DNA from: Aquabacterium sp.
Lineage (GTDB): Bacteria > Pseudomonadota > Gammaproteobacteria > Burkholderiales > Burkholderiaceae_C
Assembly: GCF_016195855.1 (NCBI RefSeq)
Contig: NZ_JACPYU010000015.1
Span: 1 to 64,000, forward strand
Direction of reading: 5' to 3'
DNA length: 64,000 nt
Part shown: positions 1-8,397 of the stretch, piece after piece
Numbering within the stretch: the first letter of the stretch is position 1
Layout of the letters: the number at the start of each line of letters is the position of its first letter
Notes under the pieces: generated by a model
Database searches by the model: none
What the model saw: only the letters and a program-made list of their open reading frames with translations
What the model was told of the DNA's origin: nothing
Position numbers and translations under genes: made by a program

Positions 1-525
1 GGTGATGCTGGGCGTCAGAGCCGAGTTCAGCTTGGCGTTGGGGAAAGCGAATTGCACAACGTCGGAGCCAGCGTAGATGGCGTCGCCGGTGGCAGCACCG
101 AAGGCGTCATACGTGGCGGTCGTCAGCTTTTGCAGTTCGCCGGCGATCACAGCACCGTTGGCGGTGGGCAGGCCCAGGCCAGCAGCGGCAGCAGCAGCGC
201 TGGTTGCGTCAGCCTGGGTGTAGCCCAGACGTGCGCCGATGGAGTTGGCCACGGTCGACACGAAGGAAGCCTTGTTCAGGATGTCCACGGTCATCACGAA
301 CATGCCCTTGATGCCGATGTCGTTGAACGACACGGAACCGCCGGTGGCGTCGGTGTCGGTGTACTTGAACGAACCGATGTTGATGTTCAGGTCACCAGCG
401 ATCGACACGCCGTCCTGGCCGCTGACTTGGCTCAGGGCTGCGTCGTCGATGGACGACATGGCGGAAGCAGAAGCGGCCACGGCGGTCAGAGCCAGGGCGA
501 TGACGGACAGTTTGAAAGCTTGCAT
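1..525 (-). CDS. Secreted protein with N-terminal LSxVSGQDG motif (DUF6160-like), C-terminus cut by window edge
   Basis: An open frame of 175 codons runs from ATG at 525-523 off the left edge, so the C-terminus is missing. A good ribosome site (GGAG) lies just upstream of the ATG. Residues 1-22 are a Sec signal peptide (MQAFKLSV followed by an Ala-rich core ending in SASA). The mature start carries the motif [20 protein letters not shown], typical of a family of secreted, often filament- or surface-associated proteins (DUF6160-like). The rest is Gly/Ala/Thr/Asp-rich with beta-strand character and no cysteines in the visible part. No catalytic motif is seen. Function is unknown; a structural surface protein is my inference. 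Certain as a gene, uncertain as to family. Confidence 0.72.
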   Translation of the reverse strand, partial: MQAFKLSVIALALTAVAASASAMSSIDDAALSQVSGQDGVSIAGDLNINIGSFKYTDTDATGGSVSFNDIGIKGMFVMTVDILNKASFVSTVANSIGARLGYTQADATSAAAAAAGLGLPTANGAVIAGELQKLTTATYDAFGAATGDAIYAGSDVVQFAFPNAKLNSALTPSIT

Positions 526-860
526 GTAGAACTCCAGGTATGTGTGTATGTGAGTCAATGTCTCTCGCCGGCCTTGTCATGCAACCTGCCAGGTGATCAA
601 TCCGTTCGGTTGGCCCGATGCGACGTCTGCATCGAAACCGCGACGACAAGGCTGCGGCGTGGACGAATCATCGGGCTTTGTTACAAGCACCTGACTGGCC
701 CAGCAGGCCAAGCGCATGACCCTTCAAACCACCCTAATGAAGGGCGAGGAAACCCCTTAAGTGACAGCCCTTAGGGAACCGTTCACGACTAGGCTGAAGG
801 CGACAAAAAAGGGGCCTCGGCCCCTTGAAATCGCGTGGAAACCCGCTCATCGGGTTGCGT
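526..860. other. Intergenic region with inverted repeat and terminator
   Basis: This gene-free stretch holds the upstream region of the leftward secreted-protein gene and, at its right end, the terminator of the TVP38-like gene. A perfect 7-bp inverted repeat, CCCTTCA (720-726) and TGAAGGG (738-744), sits in the middle. No convincing sigma-70 pair, RNA gene or credible coding frame was recognised. Function of the inverted repeat is unknown. Confidence 0.4.
805..826 (-). terminator. Rho-independent terminator after the TVP38-like gene
   Basis: Read on the minus strand, AAGGGGCC-GA-GGCCCCTT forms a strong GC hairpin (809-826) followed by a T run (805-810). It lies about 35 bp downstream of the leftward gene ending at 861. 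Confidence 0.85.
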
Positions 861-1553
861 TCAAGCCGCGCGCAACAGCCTTTTTCGGACCCACCAAAAA
901 ACAACGCCCAGCAGAACCACGCATGCGGCCAAGGCCACGTAGCTGCTAGTGCCTGGTGCACGCCAGGCCTCGGCCAGGCGGTCCATGAACAGGGAGATCA
1001 TCACCGTGCCGGGTAAGAGCCCGAAAAAGGTCCCCAGCACGTAGTCGCGCAGGCGCACGCGCAAGGCCCCGGCCACCATGTTGACCACGATAAAAGGCGC
1101 CACCGGCATCACCCGCACCGCCATCATCGTGAGCAGGCCGCGCCGCTGCATGTGGCGAGAGAGCAGCGCCAGGCGCCCCTTGGTCCACCGGTCCATGGTT
1201 TGCGCGCCGGTATAGCGGCCAATGCCGTAGGTCACCGTGGCGCCTGCCACCATGCCGAAAAGCGCGTAGGCCATGCCCGGCCAGGGCGTGAACACCAGGG
1301 CACCCACCGTGATCAACACGAGCACAGGCATGCCCAGCAGCACCGCCACGACATAACCCCCCATCACGGCCAGCGGCCCCAAAGGCGTGGCCAGCAATTG
1401 CCTGCCCTGCTCACTGAGCGACTGAGGATCAAGCCAATGGCGCATATCGGGTTGCCGCCAGAGCAGCGCCAACCCGATCAGGATCGACACATACACCGCC
1501 AGCACCAACCAACGCCAGGCCAGCCCTGAGGCTGCAACAGGCTTGTCACTCAC
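861..1553 (-). CDS. TVP38/TMEM64 (VTT/DedA-like) membrane protein
   Basis: Inner-membrane protein of about 230 residues with roughly five or six hydrophobic segments and the VTT-domain core: a Gly-rich re-entrant stretch (VAGATVTYGIGRYTG) followed by an Arg/Pro motif (AVRVMPVAPFIVVNMVAGA). This is the TVP38/TMEM64 family, related to DedA, whose members are linked to lipid scrambling, envelope homeostasis or ion handling. The chosen start is GTG at 1551-1553 because GGAG stands at the right distance upstream. The frame stays open to an ATG at 1634, but that extension (residues rich in Ala, Asp and Glu) looks unlike a membrane N-terminus. The gene ends in a strong terminator and stands alone. 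Exact substrate unknown. Confidence 0.85.
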   Translation of the reverse strand: MSDKPVAASGLAWRWLVLAVYVSILIGLALLWRQPDMRHWLDPQSLSEQGRQLLATPLGPLAVMGGYVVAVLLGMPVLVLITVGALVFTPWPGMAYALFGMVAGATVTYGIGRYTGAQTMDRWTKGRLALLSRHMQRRGLLTMMAVRVMPVAPFIVVNMVAGALRVRLRDYVLGTFFGLLPGTVMISLFMDRLAEAWRAPGTSSYVALAACVVLLGVVFWWVRKRLLRAA

Positions 1554-1696
1554 AACGAACTCCGTCTCACGTGGGGCGCCTGCCACCCCGTCCTTGCCAC
1601 AGGCAGCAGCATCTTGAGGCAAGATTTGGCGCAAGTCAGCCGGTGCTTACCTTGGCGTTCGGTGAGATCCCCCGGGACTTGGGGGGTAGCGTGGGC

Positions 1697-2380
1697 TCAG
1701 GAGACGCGCTGGCCCAGCAGCCATCGGCCCACACGCACCGCCACGGCCTCGGCCGTCACGGGCAGGCGCATCACTTCGGCAGACCTGGGCAGCCCACCGC
1801 GACGCGCAAGTTCATGCTCGCCGCTGTCGGTCAGCGCCAGGATGCGCATGTTGGCAATGGATTCGCAGCGCTCCAGAGTCCGCAACATCGCCATGCCGTC
1901 CATGCCCGGCAATTCCAGGTTCGTGATCAACAAGTCCGGCACCTTCTGCCCGATCTGCAGCAAAGCCAGGTAGCCCGTCTCCGCGAAACGCAGCTTGACC
2001 GCCGCCCCATAGGGCTCCATGGCCTGCGCACAGCGGGCCTGCCAATCCTGGTCATCGGCCACCAGCAACACATCCATCGGGGCGCCGGAACGGCCCAGCT
2101 CAGGCAGAGAAGGCACCGGCGCGTCGTCCAGCAAGGGGCGCTCGTTGTGCCGGTTGAGCGCACTGCGCGGTACCGGCTCGCCACCCAGGCCGGTGCTCAA
2201 GGCCAGGGCCTCCACCGCGTTGTAGGGAATGCGGCGATGCCCGCCTGGCGTGCGCGCAGCAGGCAGGATGTTGGCTTCCACCCAGAGTTGCACGGTGCGC
2301 AGCGAAACACCCAGGCGCACGGCGGCCTCACGTGTGGTCAACATGCGGGCAGCGGGGCCCAGAGGGATCACTTGCGACAT
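1697..2380 (-). CDS. MerR/excisionase-type HTH protein with degenerate response-regulator receiver domain
   Basis: A 227-residue regulator. Residues 13-55 form a MerR/excisionase-like helix-turn-helix (MLTTREAAVRLGVSLRTVQLW, then TPGGHRRIP), so it probably binds DNA. Residues 60-100 are a flexible linker. Residues 102-225 are a receiver (REC) fold. The acidic pair is present (D109, D110) and so is the switch Thr (T184), but the usual phospho-acceptor Asp before LELPGMDG is Asn (N154), and the conserved Lys of the KP motif is replaced (Leu before P207). I therefore read it as a pseudo-receiver that may respond to protein partners or ligands rather than phosphorylation. The order HTH-then-REC is the reverse of OmpR or LuxR regulators. 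Target genes are unknown; it faces greB head to head. Confidence 0.85.
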   Translation of the reverse strand: MSQVIPLGPAARMLTTREAAVRLGVSLRTVQLWVEANILPAARTPGGHRRIPYNAVEALALSTGLGGEPVPRSALNRHNERPLLDDAPVPSLPELGRSGAPMDVLLVADDQDWQARCAQAMEPYGAAVKLRFAETGYLALLQIGQKVPDLLITNLELPGMDGMAMLRTLERCESIANMRILALTDSGEHELARRGGLPRSAEVMRLPVTAEAVAVRVGRWLLGQRVS

Positions 2381-2553
2381 CTCGCGCCTTTCAGGGACTC
2401 AAACGGGCGGTTGAAATGGGGTTGTTATCGGCAGCCATTTCATTTTTGCGAGTTCAAATGCGCTTCGGTACACGCGCTGGCGAACAAAGGCGAGACCCTC
2501 GTGAAGAAATGACGCTTTCCCCTCGGTCAGAGGATTGGGCACAATCGCGTTCC

Positions 2554-3117
2554 ATGAGCAAAGCCTTCACCAAGGAAACCGAGAGCGATGACGATGACGA
2601 TCTGTCATTGCCCCCCCTGCCAGCCGGCGGCAAGAACTACATCACGCCGCAGGGTTACCAACGCCTGCGCACGGAATTGCTCAACCTGATCGACATCGAG
2701 CGCCCCAAGATCGTGGAGATCGTGCACTGGGCCGCCTCCAACGGCGACCGCTCGGAAAACGGCGACTACATCTACGGCAAGAAGCGCCTGCGCGAAATCG
2801 ACCGCCGCATCCGGTTCCTGACCAAACGGCTGGACATCGCCGAAGTGGCCGACCCCTGCCTGCACCATGGTCATGACCAGGTGTTTTTTGGCGCCACCGT
2901 CACCTACGAGAACCTGCAAGGGGTGTCACGCACCATCACCATCAAGGGCATCGACGAGGTCGACAATCTGCAAGGTGAAGTCAGCTGGATCTCACCCATT
3001 GCACGCGCACTGCTCAAGGCACGTGAAGGTGACGAGGTTCAGCTGATGACCCCCGGCGGCCTGGAGCGCCTGGAGATCATCAAGGTCAGCTACCCGGCCC
3101 CGCCCACCAGTCACTGA
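2554..3117 (+). CDS. greB: Transcription elongation factor GreB
   Basis: A 187-residue Gre factor, which enters the secondary channel of RNA polymerase and stimulates cleavage of backtracked RNA. The N-terminal coiled-coil hairpin has the acidic tip expected of GreB (AASNGDRSENGDYIYGKKRLREIDRRIRFL). The C-terminal FKBP-like domain ends in QLMTPGGLERLEI. An unusual acidic run (ESDDDDDLS) precedes the family start. ATG 2554 is chosen because homology begins soon after; the frame is open further upstream to 2332, but that portion overlaps the divergent regulator and looks non-coding. The stop codon interlocks with that of spoT (7-bp tail-to-tail overlap). Confidence 0.95.
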   Translation: MSKAFTKETESDDDDDLSLPPLPAGGKNYITPQGYQRLRTELLNLIDIERPKIVEIVHWAASNGDRSENGDYIYGKKRLREIDRRIRFLTKRLDIAEVADPCLHHGHDQVFFGATVTYENLQGVSRTITIKGIDEVDNLQGEVSWISPIARALLKAREGDEVQLMTPGGLERLEIIKVSYPAPPTSH

Positions 3118-5312
3118 CTGAAGCGTTCGGCCTTGAGCACCACCGAGCAGCGCTTGAGCGTGCGGATCACATCGGCCAGGTGCTCGGCGTCGCGCACGGC
3201 CAGCGTGAGCTTGAGTTCGGCCGTTTCGCCCAGGCGCTCGTCACCCATCTCGATATGGGTGATGTCCGTCTCGGCGCTGCTGATGGCCGCAGCCACCTGA
3301 GCCAGCACGCCCTTGCCATTGGCCACCAGCACCTTCACCGCGGTTTCGAACAGGCGGGTGGGCTCGTCGGACCAGCTCACGTCGATCCAGCGTTCGCTGT
3401 CGCGCTCGAACAGGCGCTTGCCCACCCCGCAAGATTGCGTGTGCACGACAAGGCCTTCGCCACGGCCCAGATAGCCCGCGATCGGGTCGCCCGGCACCGG
3501 ACAGCAGCATGGCGCCAGTTGCACCGTCGCGCCTTCACTGCCATCGATGATGACCGAACCCTGCGACGGGGTTTCATCCGAGAAGCGACCCAGCGTCAGG
3601 GTCAAGGCATCGGGCTTGGAGCCCGACTCGGCCATCAACTGCGCCAGGCGCTTGGCCACCATGGTCGCGATCTTGCGGCCCAGGCCGATGTCGGCCAGGA
3701 GTTCGTCTCGGCTGCGGTTGCCGCCCCAGCGGATCAGGCTTTGCCACAGCACACCGGCATTGCCCTCGGTCGTCTCGTTGCCAGCCGGCATCGTGAGGCC
3801 TTCAGCGCGCAGCGCCTGCATCAAGAGCTTCTCGCCCAGCTCCAGCGACTCCTCGGCCTCCATGTTCTTGAGGTAGTGGCGAATCTTGGAGCGGGCGCGG
3901 CCCGTGCGCACGAAGTTCAACCAGCTCGGGTTGGGCTTGGCGCTCGCGGCCGTGATGATCTCGACCACGTCGCCACTGCGCAATTCGGTGCGCAGGGCCA
4001 CGGGCTCGCCATTGACCTTGGCCGACACGCAGCGGTCACCCACCCCGGAGTGGATCGCATAAGCAAAGTCCACCAGCGTGGCCCCCTTGGGCAGCGCCAC
4101 GATGCGTGACTTGGGCGTCAGCACATAAACCGATTCGGGGAACAAATCGATCTTGAGGTGCTCCAGGAACTCGGCGGAATCGCGGGTCTCGTGCTGGATG
4201 TCGATGAGCGACTGCAGCCACACGGCGGCCTGCTGCGGCGAGGCGTCGTCGGCCGCATCCTGCTCCTTGTACATCCAGTGCGCGGCAATACCCTTCTCGG
4301 CCACCGCATGCATGGCCTGCGAGCGGATCTGGAACTCCACCGCCGTGCCCACCGGGTTGACCAGCGTCGTGTGCAGCGACTGGTAACCGTTGGCCTTGGG
4401 GATCGCGATGTAGTCCTTGAAGCGGCCCGGCAGCGGCTTGTAGAGCTGGTGCAGCACGCCCAAGGCGCGATAGCAATCGAGCAGCTCACGCGCGACGATG
4501 CGAAAGCCGAAGATGTCGCTGACCTGGGCAAAGCTCAGGTGCTTTTCGATCATCTTGTTGTAGATCGAGAAGATGGTCTTCTCGCGGCCATAGACCTCGA
4601 CCTGCATGTCGGCATCGCGGAAGGCTTCTTCTACCTCCTTGCGGATGCGGTCCACCAGGTCGCGGCGGTTGCCACGTGTCTTCTTGACGGCCTTGGACAG
4701 CACCGAGTGCCGCCAGGGGTTGATGTACTGGAAGGACAGCTCCTGCAGCTCGCGGTAGGTCTGGTTCAGGCCCAGGCGGTGCGCGATGGGCACATAGATG
4801 TCCAGCGTCTCGCGGGCGATGCGGGCCCGCTTGTGCGCCACCATCGCTTCCATGGTGCGCATGTTGTGCAGGCGGTCGGCCAGCTTGATCAGGATGACGC
4901 GCACATCGCGCGCCATGGCCAGCAGCATCTTGCGGAAGGACTCGGCCTGCGACTCTTCCTTGGTCGAGAACTGCAGCTTGTCCAGCTTGGTCAGGCCATC
5001 CACGATCTCGGCCGTGGGGGCGCCAAAACGCTCGATCAGCTCGATCTTGGTGACGCCGCAGTCTTCCATGGCGTCGTGCATGAGCGCGGCCATGATGGCC
5101 TGGGCATCGAGCTTCCAGTCGGCGCACAGGCCTGCCACCGCGATGGGGTGCGTGATGTAGGGCTCGCCACTGGCGCGAAACTGGCCCAGGTGGGCCTCGT
5201 CGGCGAAGCGGTAGGCGTCACGGACGCGGCGGATGTCCGCCTCGTCCAGGTAGTCGAGTTTGTGGGTCAGCGCAGCAAAGGAAGCCGCCGCAGCATCGTT
5301 GGCCAAGGTCAT
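3111..5312 (-). CDS. spoT: Bifunctional (p)ppGpp synthetase/hydrolase SpoT (RSH)
   Basis: Stringent-response enzyme of about 733 residues. Domain order: HD hydrolase domain with the HDxxED signature (ALMHDAMEDCG); RelA/SpoT synthetase domain carrying the RFKD motif typical of bifunctional enzymes rather than the EXDD of RelA; TGS domain (DLFPESVYVLTPKSRIVALPKGATLVDFAY region); helical/zinc-finger-like region with CCCPVPGD; and a C-terminal ACT/RRM domain. ATG 5312 (MTLANDAAAA) is preferred; a longer start at 5360 adds 16 residues (MIQSAPGLSQ...). It lies downstream of gmk and rpoZ, the classical gmk-rpoZ-spoT order, although a strong hairpin separates it from rpoZ. Its stop overlaps greB by 7 bp. 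Confidence 0.96.
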   Translation of the reverse strand: MTLANDAAAASFAALTHKLDYLDEADIRRVRDAYRFADEAHLGQFRASGEPYITHPIAVAGLCADWKLDAQAIMAALMHDAMEDCGVTKIELIERFGAPTAEIVDGLTKLDKLQFSTKEESQAESFRKMLLAMARDVRVILIKLADRLHNMRTMEAMVAHKRARIARETLDIYVPIAHRLGLNQTYRELQELSFQYINPWRHSVLSKAVKKTRGNRRDLVDRIRKEVEEAFRDADMQVEVYGREKTIFSIYNKMIEKHLSFAQVSDIFGFRIVARELLDCYRALGVLHQLYKPLPGRFKDYIAIPKANGYQSLHTTLVNPVGTAVEFQIRSQAMHAVAEKGIAAHWMYKEQDAADDASPQQAAVWLQSLIDIQHETRDSAEFLEHLKIDLFPESVYVLTPKSRIVALPKGATLVDFAYAIHSGVGDRCVSAKVNGEPVALRTELRSGDVVEIITAASAKPNPSWLNFVRTGRARSKIRHYLKNMEAEESLELGEKLLMQALRAEGLTMPAGNETTEGNAGVLWQSLIRWGGNRSRDELLADIGLGRKIATMVAKRLAQLMAESGSKPDALTLTLGRFSDETPSQGSVIIDGSEGATVQLAPCCCPVPGDPIAGYLGRGEGLVVHTQSCGVGKRLFERDSERWIDVSWSDEPTRLFETAVKVLVANGKGVLAQVAAAISSAETDITHIEMGDERLGETAELKLTLAVRDAEHLADVIRTLKRCSVVLKAERFSQ

Positions 5313-5408
5313 GTGTTGACTGTAGCTTGATTGAGAAAGCCCCGGGGCCGACTGAATCAATCAGGGAAACCAATCGGGAAATCAATCGGAAATCAACGGG
5401 GAAATGGC

Positions 5409-5433
5409 AAAGGCCCGTTCGAGACGGGCCTTT
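5409..5433 (-). terminator. Hairpin between rpoZ and spoT
   Basis: A perfect 10-bp stem, AAAGGCCCGT paired with ACGGGCCTTT around a 5-nt loop, lies 60 bp after rpoZ and about 95 bp before the chosen spoT start. The trailing T tract is short on both strands, so it may act as an attenuator or RNA-processing stop rather than a full terminator. Confidence 0.6.
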
Positions 5434-5492
5434 TATGCAAGTTCGGGGCCGCCGTCAGTCAGCAGCGTGAGCCCGACAGGAACACACGACGA

Positions 5493-5696
5493 TCAGGTCG
5501 GGACCTTGCGCAGCATTTCCAGGCCAACCTGGCCAGCGGCGATCTCGCGCAGTGCGGTCACGCCAGGCTTGTTGCGCGACTCGATCTTGGGCGTGTGGCC
5601 TTGGCTCAGCATGCGGGCACGGTAGGTTGCAGCGAGCACCAGCTGAAAGCGGTTCGGGATCTTTTGCAGGCAGTCTTCAACGGTGATGCGGGCCAT
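5493..5696 (-). CDS. rpoZ: RNA polymerase omega subunit
   Basis: A 67-residue protein beginning [21 protein letters not shown], the unmistakable omega signature. Omega helps fold beta-prime and, in proteobacteria, forms part of a ppGpp site on RNA polymerase, which fits its position beside spoT. It is 42 bp downstream of gmk on the same strand. Length is typical of the shorter beta-proteobacterial form. Confidence 0.97.
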   Translation of the reverse strand: MARITVEDCLQKIPNRFQLVLAATYRARMLSQGHTPKIESRNKPGVTALREIAAGQVGLEMLRKVPT

Positions 5697-5738
5697 GTGG
5701 GCGCTCCGGTAGGGTGTCTGAATCAGCCAAAAAGCCGG

Positions 5739-6434
5739 TCAGACCAGATTGAGGGCACGGAACACGGCAGACTTGTTCCGGCGCTGAGCTGCATATTTTA
5801 ACCGCTGTGAGTGAACAATGGCTTTTAAATCGAACAAAGCCGATTCAAAAAGTGCATTCACGACGATGAAATCGAAATATTGCGCCTGGCCGACCTCGAT
5901 GCGGGCATTGGCCATGCGCAGCTCGATGGTCTCGGGGCTGTCCTCGCCACGGCGGTTCAGGCGCTGCGACAGCTCTTCGTAGCTGGGCGGCAGGATGAAG
6001 ATCAGGATGGCATTGGGGAATATCTTCTTGATCTGCAAGGCACCCTGCCAGTCGATCTCCAGGACCACGTCCTCCCCGCCCTTGATGCGGCTTTCAATGG
6101 CGTGGCGCGAGGTGCCGTAATGGTTGCCGTGGACCTCGGCATGCTCGAAGAAGTCGCCCCGCTCAACCATCGCCAGGAAGTCTTCCGTGGTCGTGAAGTG
6201 GTACTCGCGGTCTTGCTGCTCCTGCCCGCGCGGGGCCCGCGTGGTGTGCGACACCGACACCTGCAGGCGCGAATCGAGCTCCAGCAGGGCCTTGACCAGG
6301 CTGGATTTACCAGTGCCGCTGGGCGCGGACACCACGAAAAGGTTGCCGGGATAGTCCATGACGTTGTCTCCAGAACTCGCCGGCGTCGCGCCCGCGGACA
6401 TGGTGGAGGTTTGGGAAGGGTTATCGGCCGTCAT
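5739..6434 (-). CDS. gmk: Guanylate kinase
   Basis: Converts GMP plus ATP to GDP and ADP. The P-loop is [10 protein letters not shown], followed by the GMP-binding segment ([14 protein letters not shown]) and the lid region ([11 protein letters not shown]). The start at 6434 overlaps the yicC stop as ATGA, suggesting translational coupling and supporting the longer form (231 residues). An internal ATG at 6359 ([18 protein letters not shown]) would give the canonical length of about 206, so the first 25 Ser/Thr/Ala-rich residues are uncertain. It is followed by rpoZ. Confidence 0.95.
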   Translation of the reverse strand: MTADNPSQTSTMSAGATPASSGDNVMDYPGNLFVVSAPSGTGKSSLVKALLELDSRLQVSVSHTTRAPRGQEQQDREYHFTTTEDFLAMVERGDFFEHAEVHGNHYGTSRHAIESRIKGGEDVVLEIDWQGALQIKKIFPNAILIFILPPSYEELSQRLNRRGEDSPETIELRMANARIEVGQAQYFDFIVVNALFESALFDLKAIVHSQRLKYAAQRRNKSAVFRALNLV

Positions 6435-7381
6435 TCGATGTTCTGAACCTGTTCGCGCATCTGTTCGATCAAAACCTTCATTTCGACCGAAATCTGCGTC
6501 AACTCCAGCGCCGCGGCCTTGGAGCCCAGTGTATTGGCCTCGCGGTGCAATTCCTGGATCAGGAAGTCCAGGCGCTTGCCCACTTCGCCGCCCTTTTTCA
6601 GCAGGCGGCCAATTTCGTCCAGGTGGGCCTTCAGGCGCTGCAACTCTTCGTCAACATCAATGCGCAGGGCGTAGGCCGCGGCCTCGTTGAGCGCGCGCTC
6701 TTGTGCCGCCTCTGGCGTCACCGAGCCACCCACGGCCTGCAGCGCCTCCTGGTATTTTTGGACGAAACGCTCCTGCTGACGCTGCACGGCCAGGGGCACC
6801 AGGGGCGTGGCCTGCTCGGCCAGGGCCAGCAGGCCCTTGAGCTTGTCCTTGAGGATGCCCACCAGGCGGGCGCCTTCGCGCTCACGAGCCTCCTTGAGCG
6901 CCTCGATGCACTGGCGGGCCGACTCCAAGGCAGCGTCCTCCAGCTTGACCGAGGGTGCTGCCGAACGGCACCAGTTCAGGATCTCGTTGACCGACAGCGG
7001 CGTGGCCTTGGGCAACCAGTTCTGCACCGTGCCCTCCAGCCGCGCCAGGGTGTGGAGCTGGTCAGGCTGGGGCGTAGGCCAACCGGCGTCGGCCGCGCGC
7101 TGCGGTTGCAGGCGCAACTCGATCTTGCCGCGCTTGAACGACGCGGTGAGCAGGTCACGCAAGGCAGGTTCGAGCGCACGGAACTCGTCAGCCAGCTTGA
7201 AGCTCAGATCCAGGAAGCGGCTGTTGACGGAGCGCAGTTCCGCCCCCACGCCGCCCGAGGCGCTCTTGCCACCGCCAGCGCGTGATGCAGTGGACGAATC
7301 CCCCTCATCGGTGTTTTCACTGACGTGGTCGGGAGCCGACGCAACCGCGCTGGCAAAGCCGGTCATAGAGTAGACTGACAT
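6431..7381 (-). CDS. yicC: YicC family endoribonuclease-like protein
   Basis: A 316-residue YicC-family protein. It begins with the family hallmark SMTGFA and ends with the conserved block [20 protein letters not shown]. The E. coli member is reported to be an endoribonuclease acting on small RNA; that activity is assumed here by homology. A Ser/Gly/Asp-rich insertion follows the first strand (about residues 20-45, [21 protein letters not shown]), making it longer than the usual ~290. It is the first gene of yicC-gmk-rpoZ and is divergent from the kinase gene with only 29 bp between the two start codons. Confidence 0.92.
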   Translation of the reverse strand: MSVYSMTGFASAVASAPDHVSENTDEGDSSTASRAGGGKSASGGVGAELRSVNSRFLDLSFKLADEFRALEPALRDLLTASFKRGKIELRLQPQRAADAGWPTPQPDQLHTLARLEGTVQNWLPKATPLSVNEILNWCRSAAPSVKLEDAALESARQCIEALKEAREREGARLVGILKDKLKGLLALAEQATPLVPLAVQRQQERFVQKYQEALQAVGGSVTPEAAQERALNEAAAYALRIDVDEELQRLKAHLDEIGRLLKKGGEVGKRLDFLIQELHREANTLGSKAAALELTQISVEMKVLIEQMREQVQNIE

Positions 7382-7410
7382 GGTTACTTGACACCAGACA
7401 AAACTAGATT

Positions 7411-8379
7411 ATGTCAAAGCCGAAACCTGCCCCGTTGCCTTCGGGCACCGTCGTGGGCGGCTACCAAGTCGTCAAGAAGCTTGCCGCAGGCGGTTTCGGG
7501 GTCGTTTACCTTTGTGAAGACCCCGATAAACGGCTCGTCGCGCTCAAAGAATATCTGCCCGCCTCCCTGGCAGAACGCGCCCCCGGCGAGTTGATTCCCC
7601 GCGTCAAGCCCGACAAGCAGCCGCTGTACCGCCTGGGCCTGAAAAGTTTTTTCGAAGAAGGCCGCTCGCTCGCCCAGATCGCCCACCCCAGTGTGGTGTC
7701 GGTGCTGAATTTCTTCCGCGAGAACGAAACCGTCTACATGGTGATGAACTACCTGCAAGGGGATACCCTGCAGGATTTCATCGTCACCGCACGCGATCTC
7801 AAGCGCGACAAGGTCTTCCGCGAATCCACCATCCGCTCCCTGTTCGATGAGATCCTGCGCGGCCTGCGCATCGTGCACCAGCACAAGATGCTGCACCTGG
7901 ACATCAAGCCGGCCAACATCTTCATCACCAACGACAACAAGGCGGTGCTGCTGGATTTCGGTGCCGCGCGCGAGGTGCTGTCCAAGGAAGGCAACTTCAT
8001 CCGCCCGATGTACACGCCCGGCTTTGCCGCGCCCGAGATGTACCGCCGCGACGGCTCGCTGGGCCCCTGGACCGACATCTACGCGATTGGCGCGTGCATT
8101 TATGCCTGCATGCAGGGCTACCCCCCCAACGATGCGCCCCAACGCCTGGAAAAAGACCGCTTAGGGCTTTCTCTCTCGCGACTGCGCAACGTGTATTCGG
8201 ATAACCTCATCGAAGTGACCGAGTGGTGCATGTCACTTGACCCGCTGGCCCGGCCGCAGAGCGTTTTCGCCCTGCAAAAAGAACTGGCCCGCGAGACCGA
8301 AAGACGCTACTCCAAGCTCACCTTTGCTGAGCGGGTCAAACTGCAACTTGAAAACCTCAAATCGGGCGCAAAGGCATAA
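7411..8379 (+). CDS. Hanks-type serine/threonine protein kinase
   Basis: A 322-residue cytosolic eukaryotic-like kinase. The Gly-rich loop is GGFGVVY (residues 27-33), the ATP-binding Lys is K46 (ALKEYL), the catalytic loop is HLDIKPANI with D164, and the Mg-binding DFG has D182. The activation segment ends in the APEM motif. No transmembrane or PASTA segment follows; the protein ends just after the C-lobe with a short basic tail. It is followed 18 bp later by a PP2C phosphatase, so the two are probably an antagonistic signalling pair. No FHA protein or type VI secretion genes are nearby. Substrate unknown. Confidence 0.93.
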   Translation: MSKPKPAPLPSGTVVGGYQVVKKLAAGGFGVVYLCEDPDKRLVALKEYLPASLAERAPGELIPRVKPDKQPLYRLGLKSFFEEGRSLAQIAHPSVVSVLNFFRENETVYMVMNYLQGDTLQDFIVTARDLKRDKVFRESTIRSLFDEILRGLRIVHQHKMLHLDIKPANIFITNDNKAVLLDFGAAREVLSKEGNFIRPMYTPGFAAPEMYRRDGSLGPWTDIYAIGACIYACMQGYPPNDAPQRLEKDRLGLSLSRLRNVYSDNLIEVTEWCMSLDPLARPQSVFALQKELARETERRYSKLTFAERVKLQLENLKSGAKA

Positions 8380-8397
8380 GCGGGGCATGAAGCAGCC

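Noticed and set aside
1571-2512. A 313-codon plus-strand frame opposite the HTH/receiver gene.
   Set aside because: His/Gln/Arg-rich shadow composition; the minus-strand gene has clear domains.
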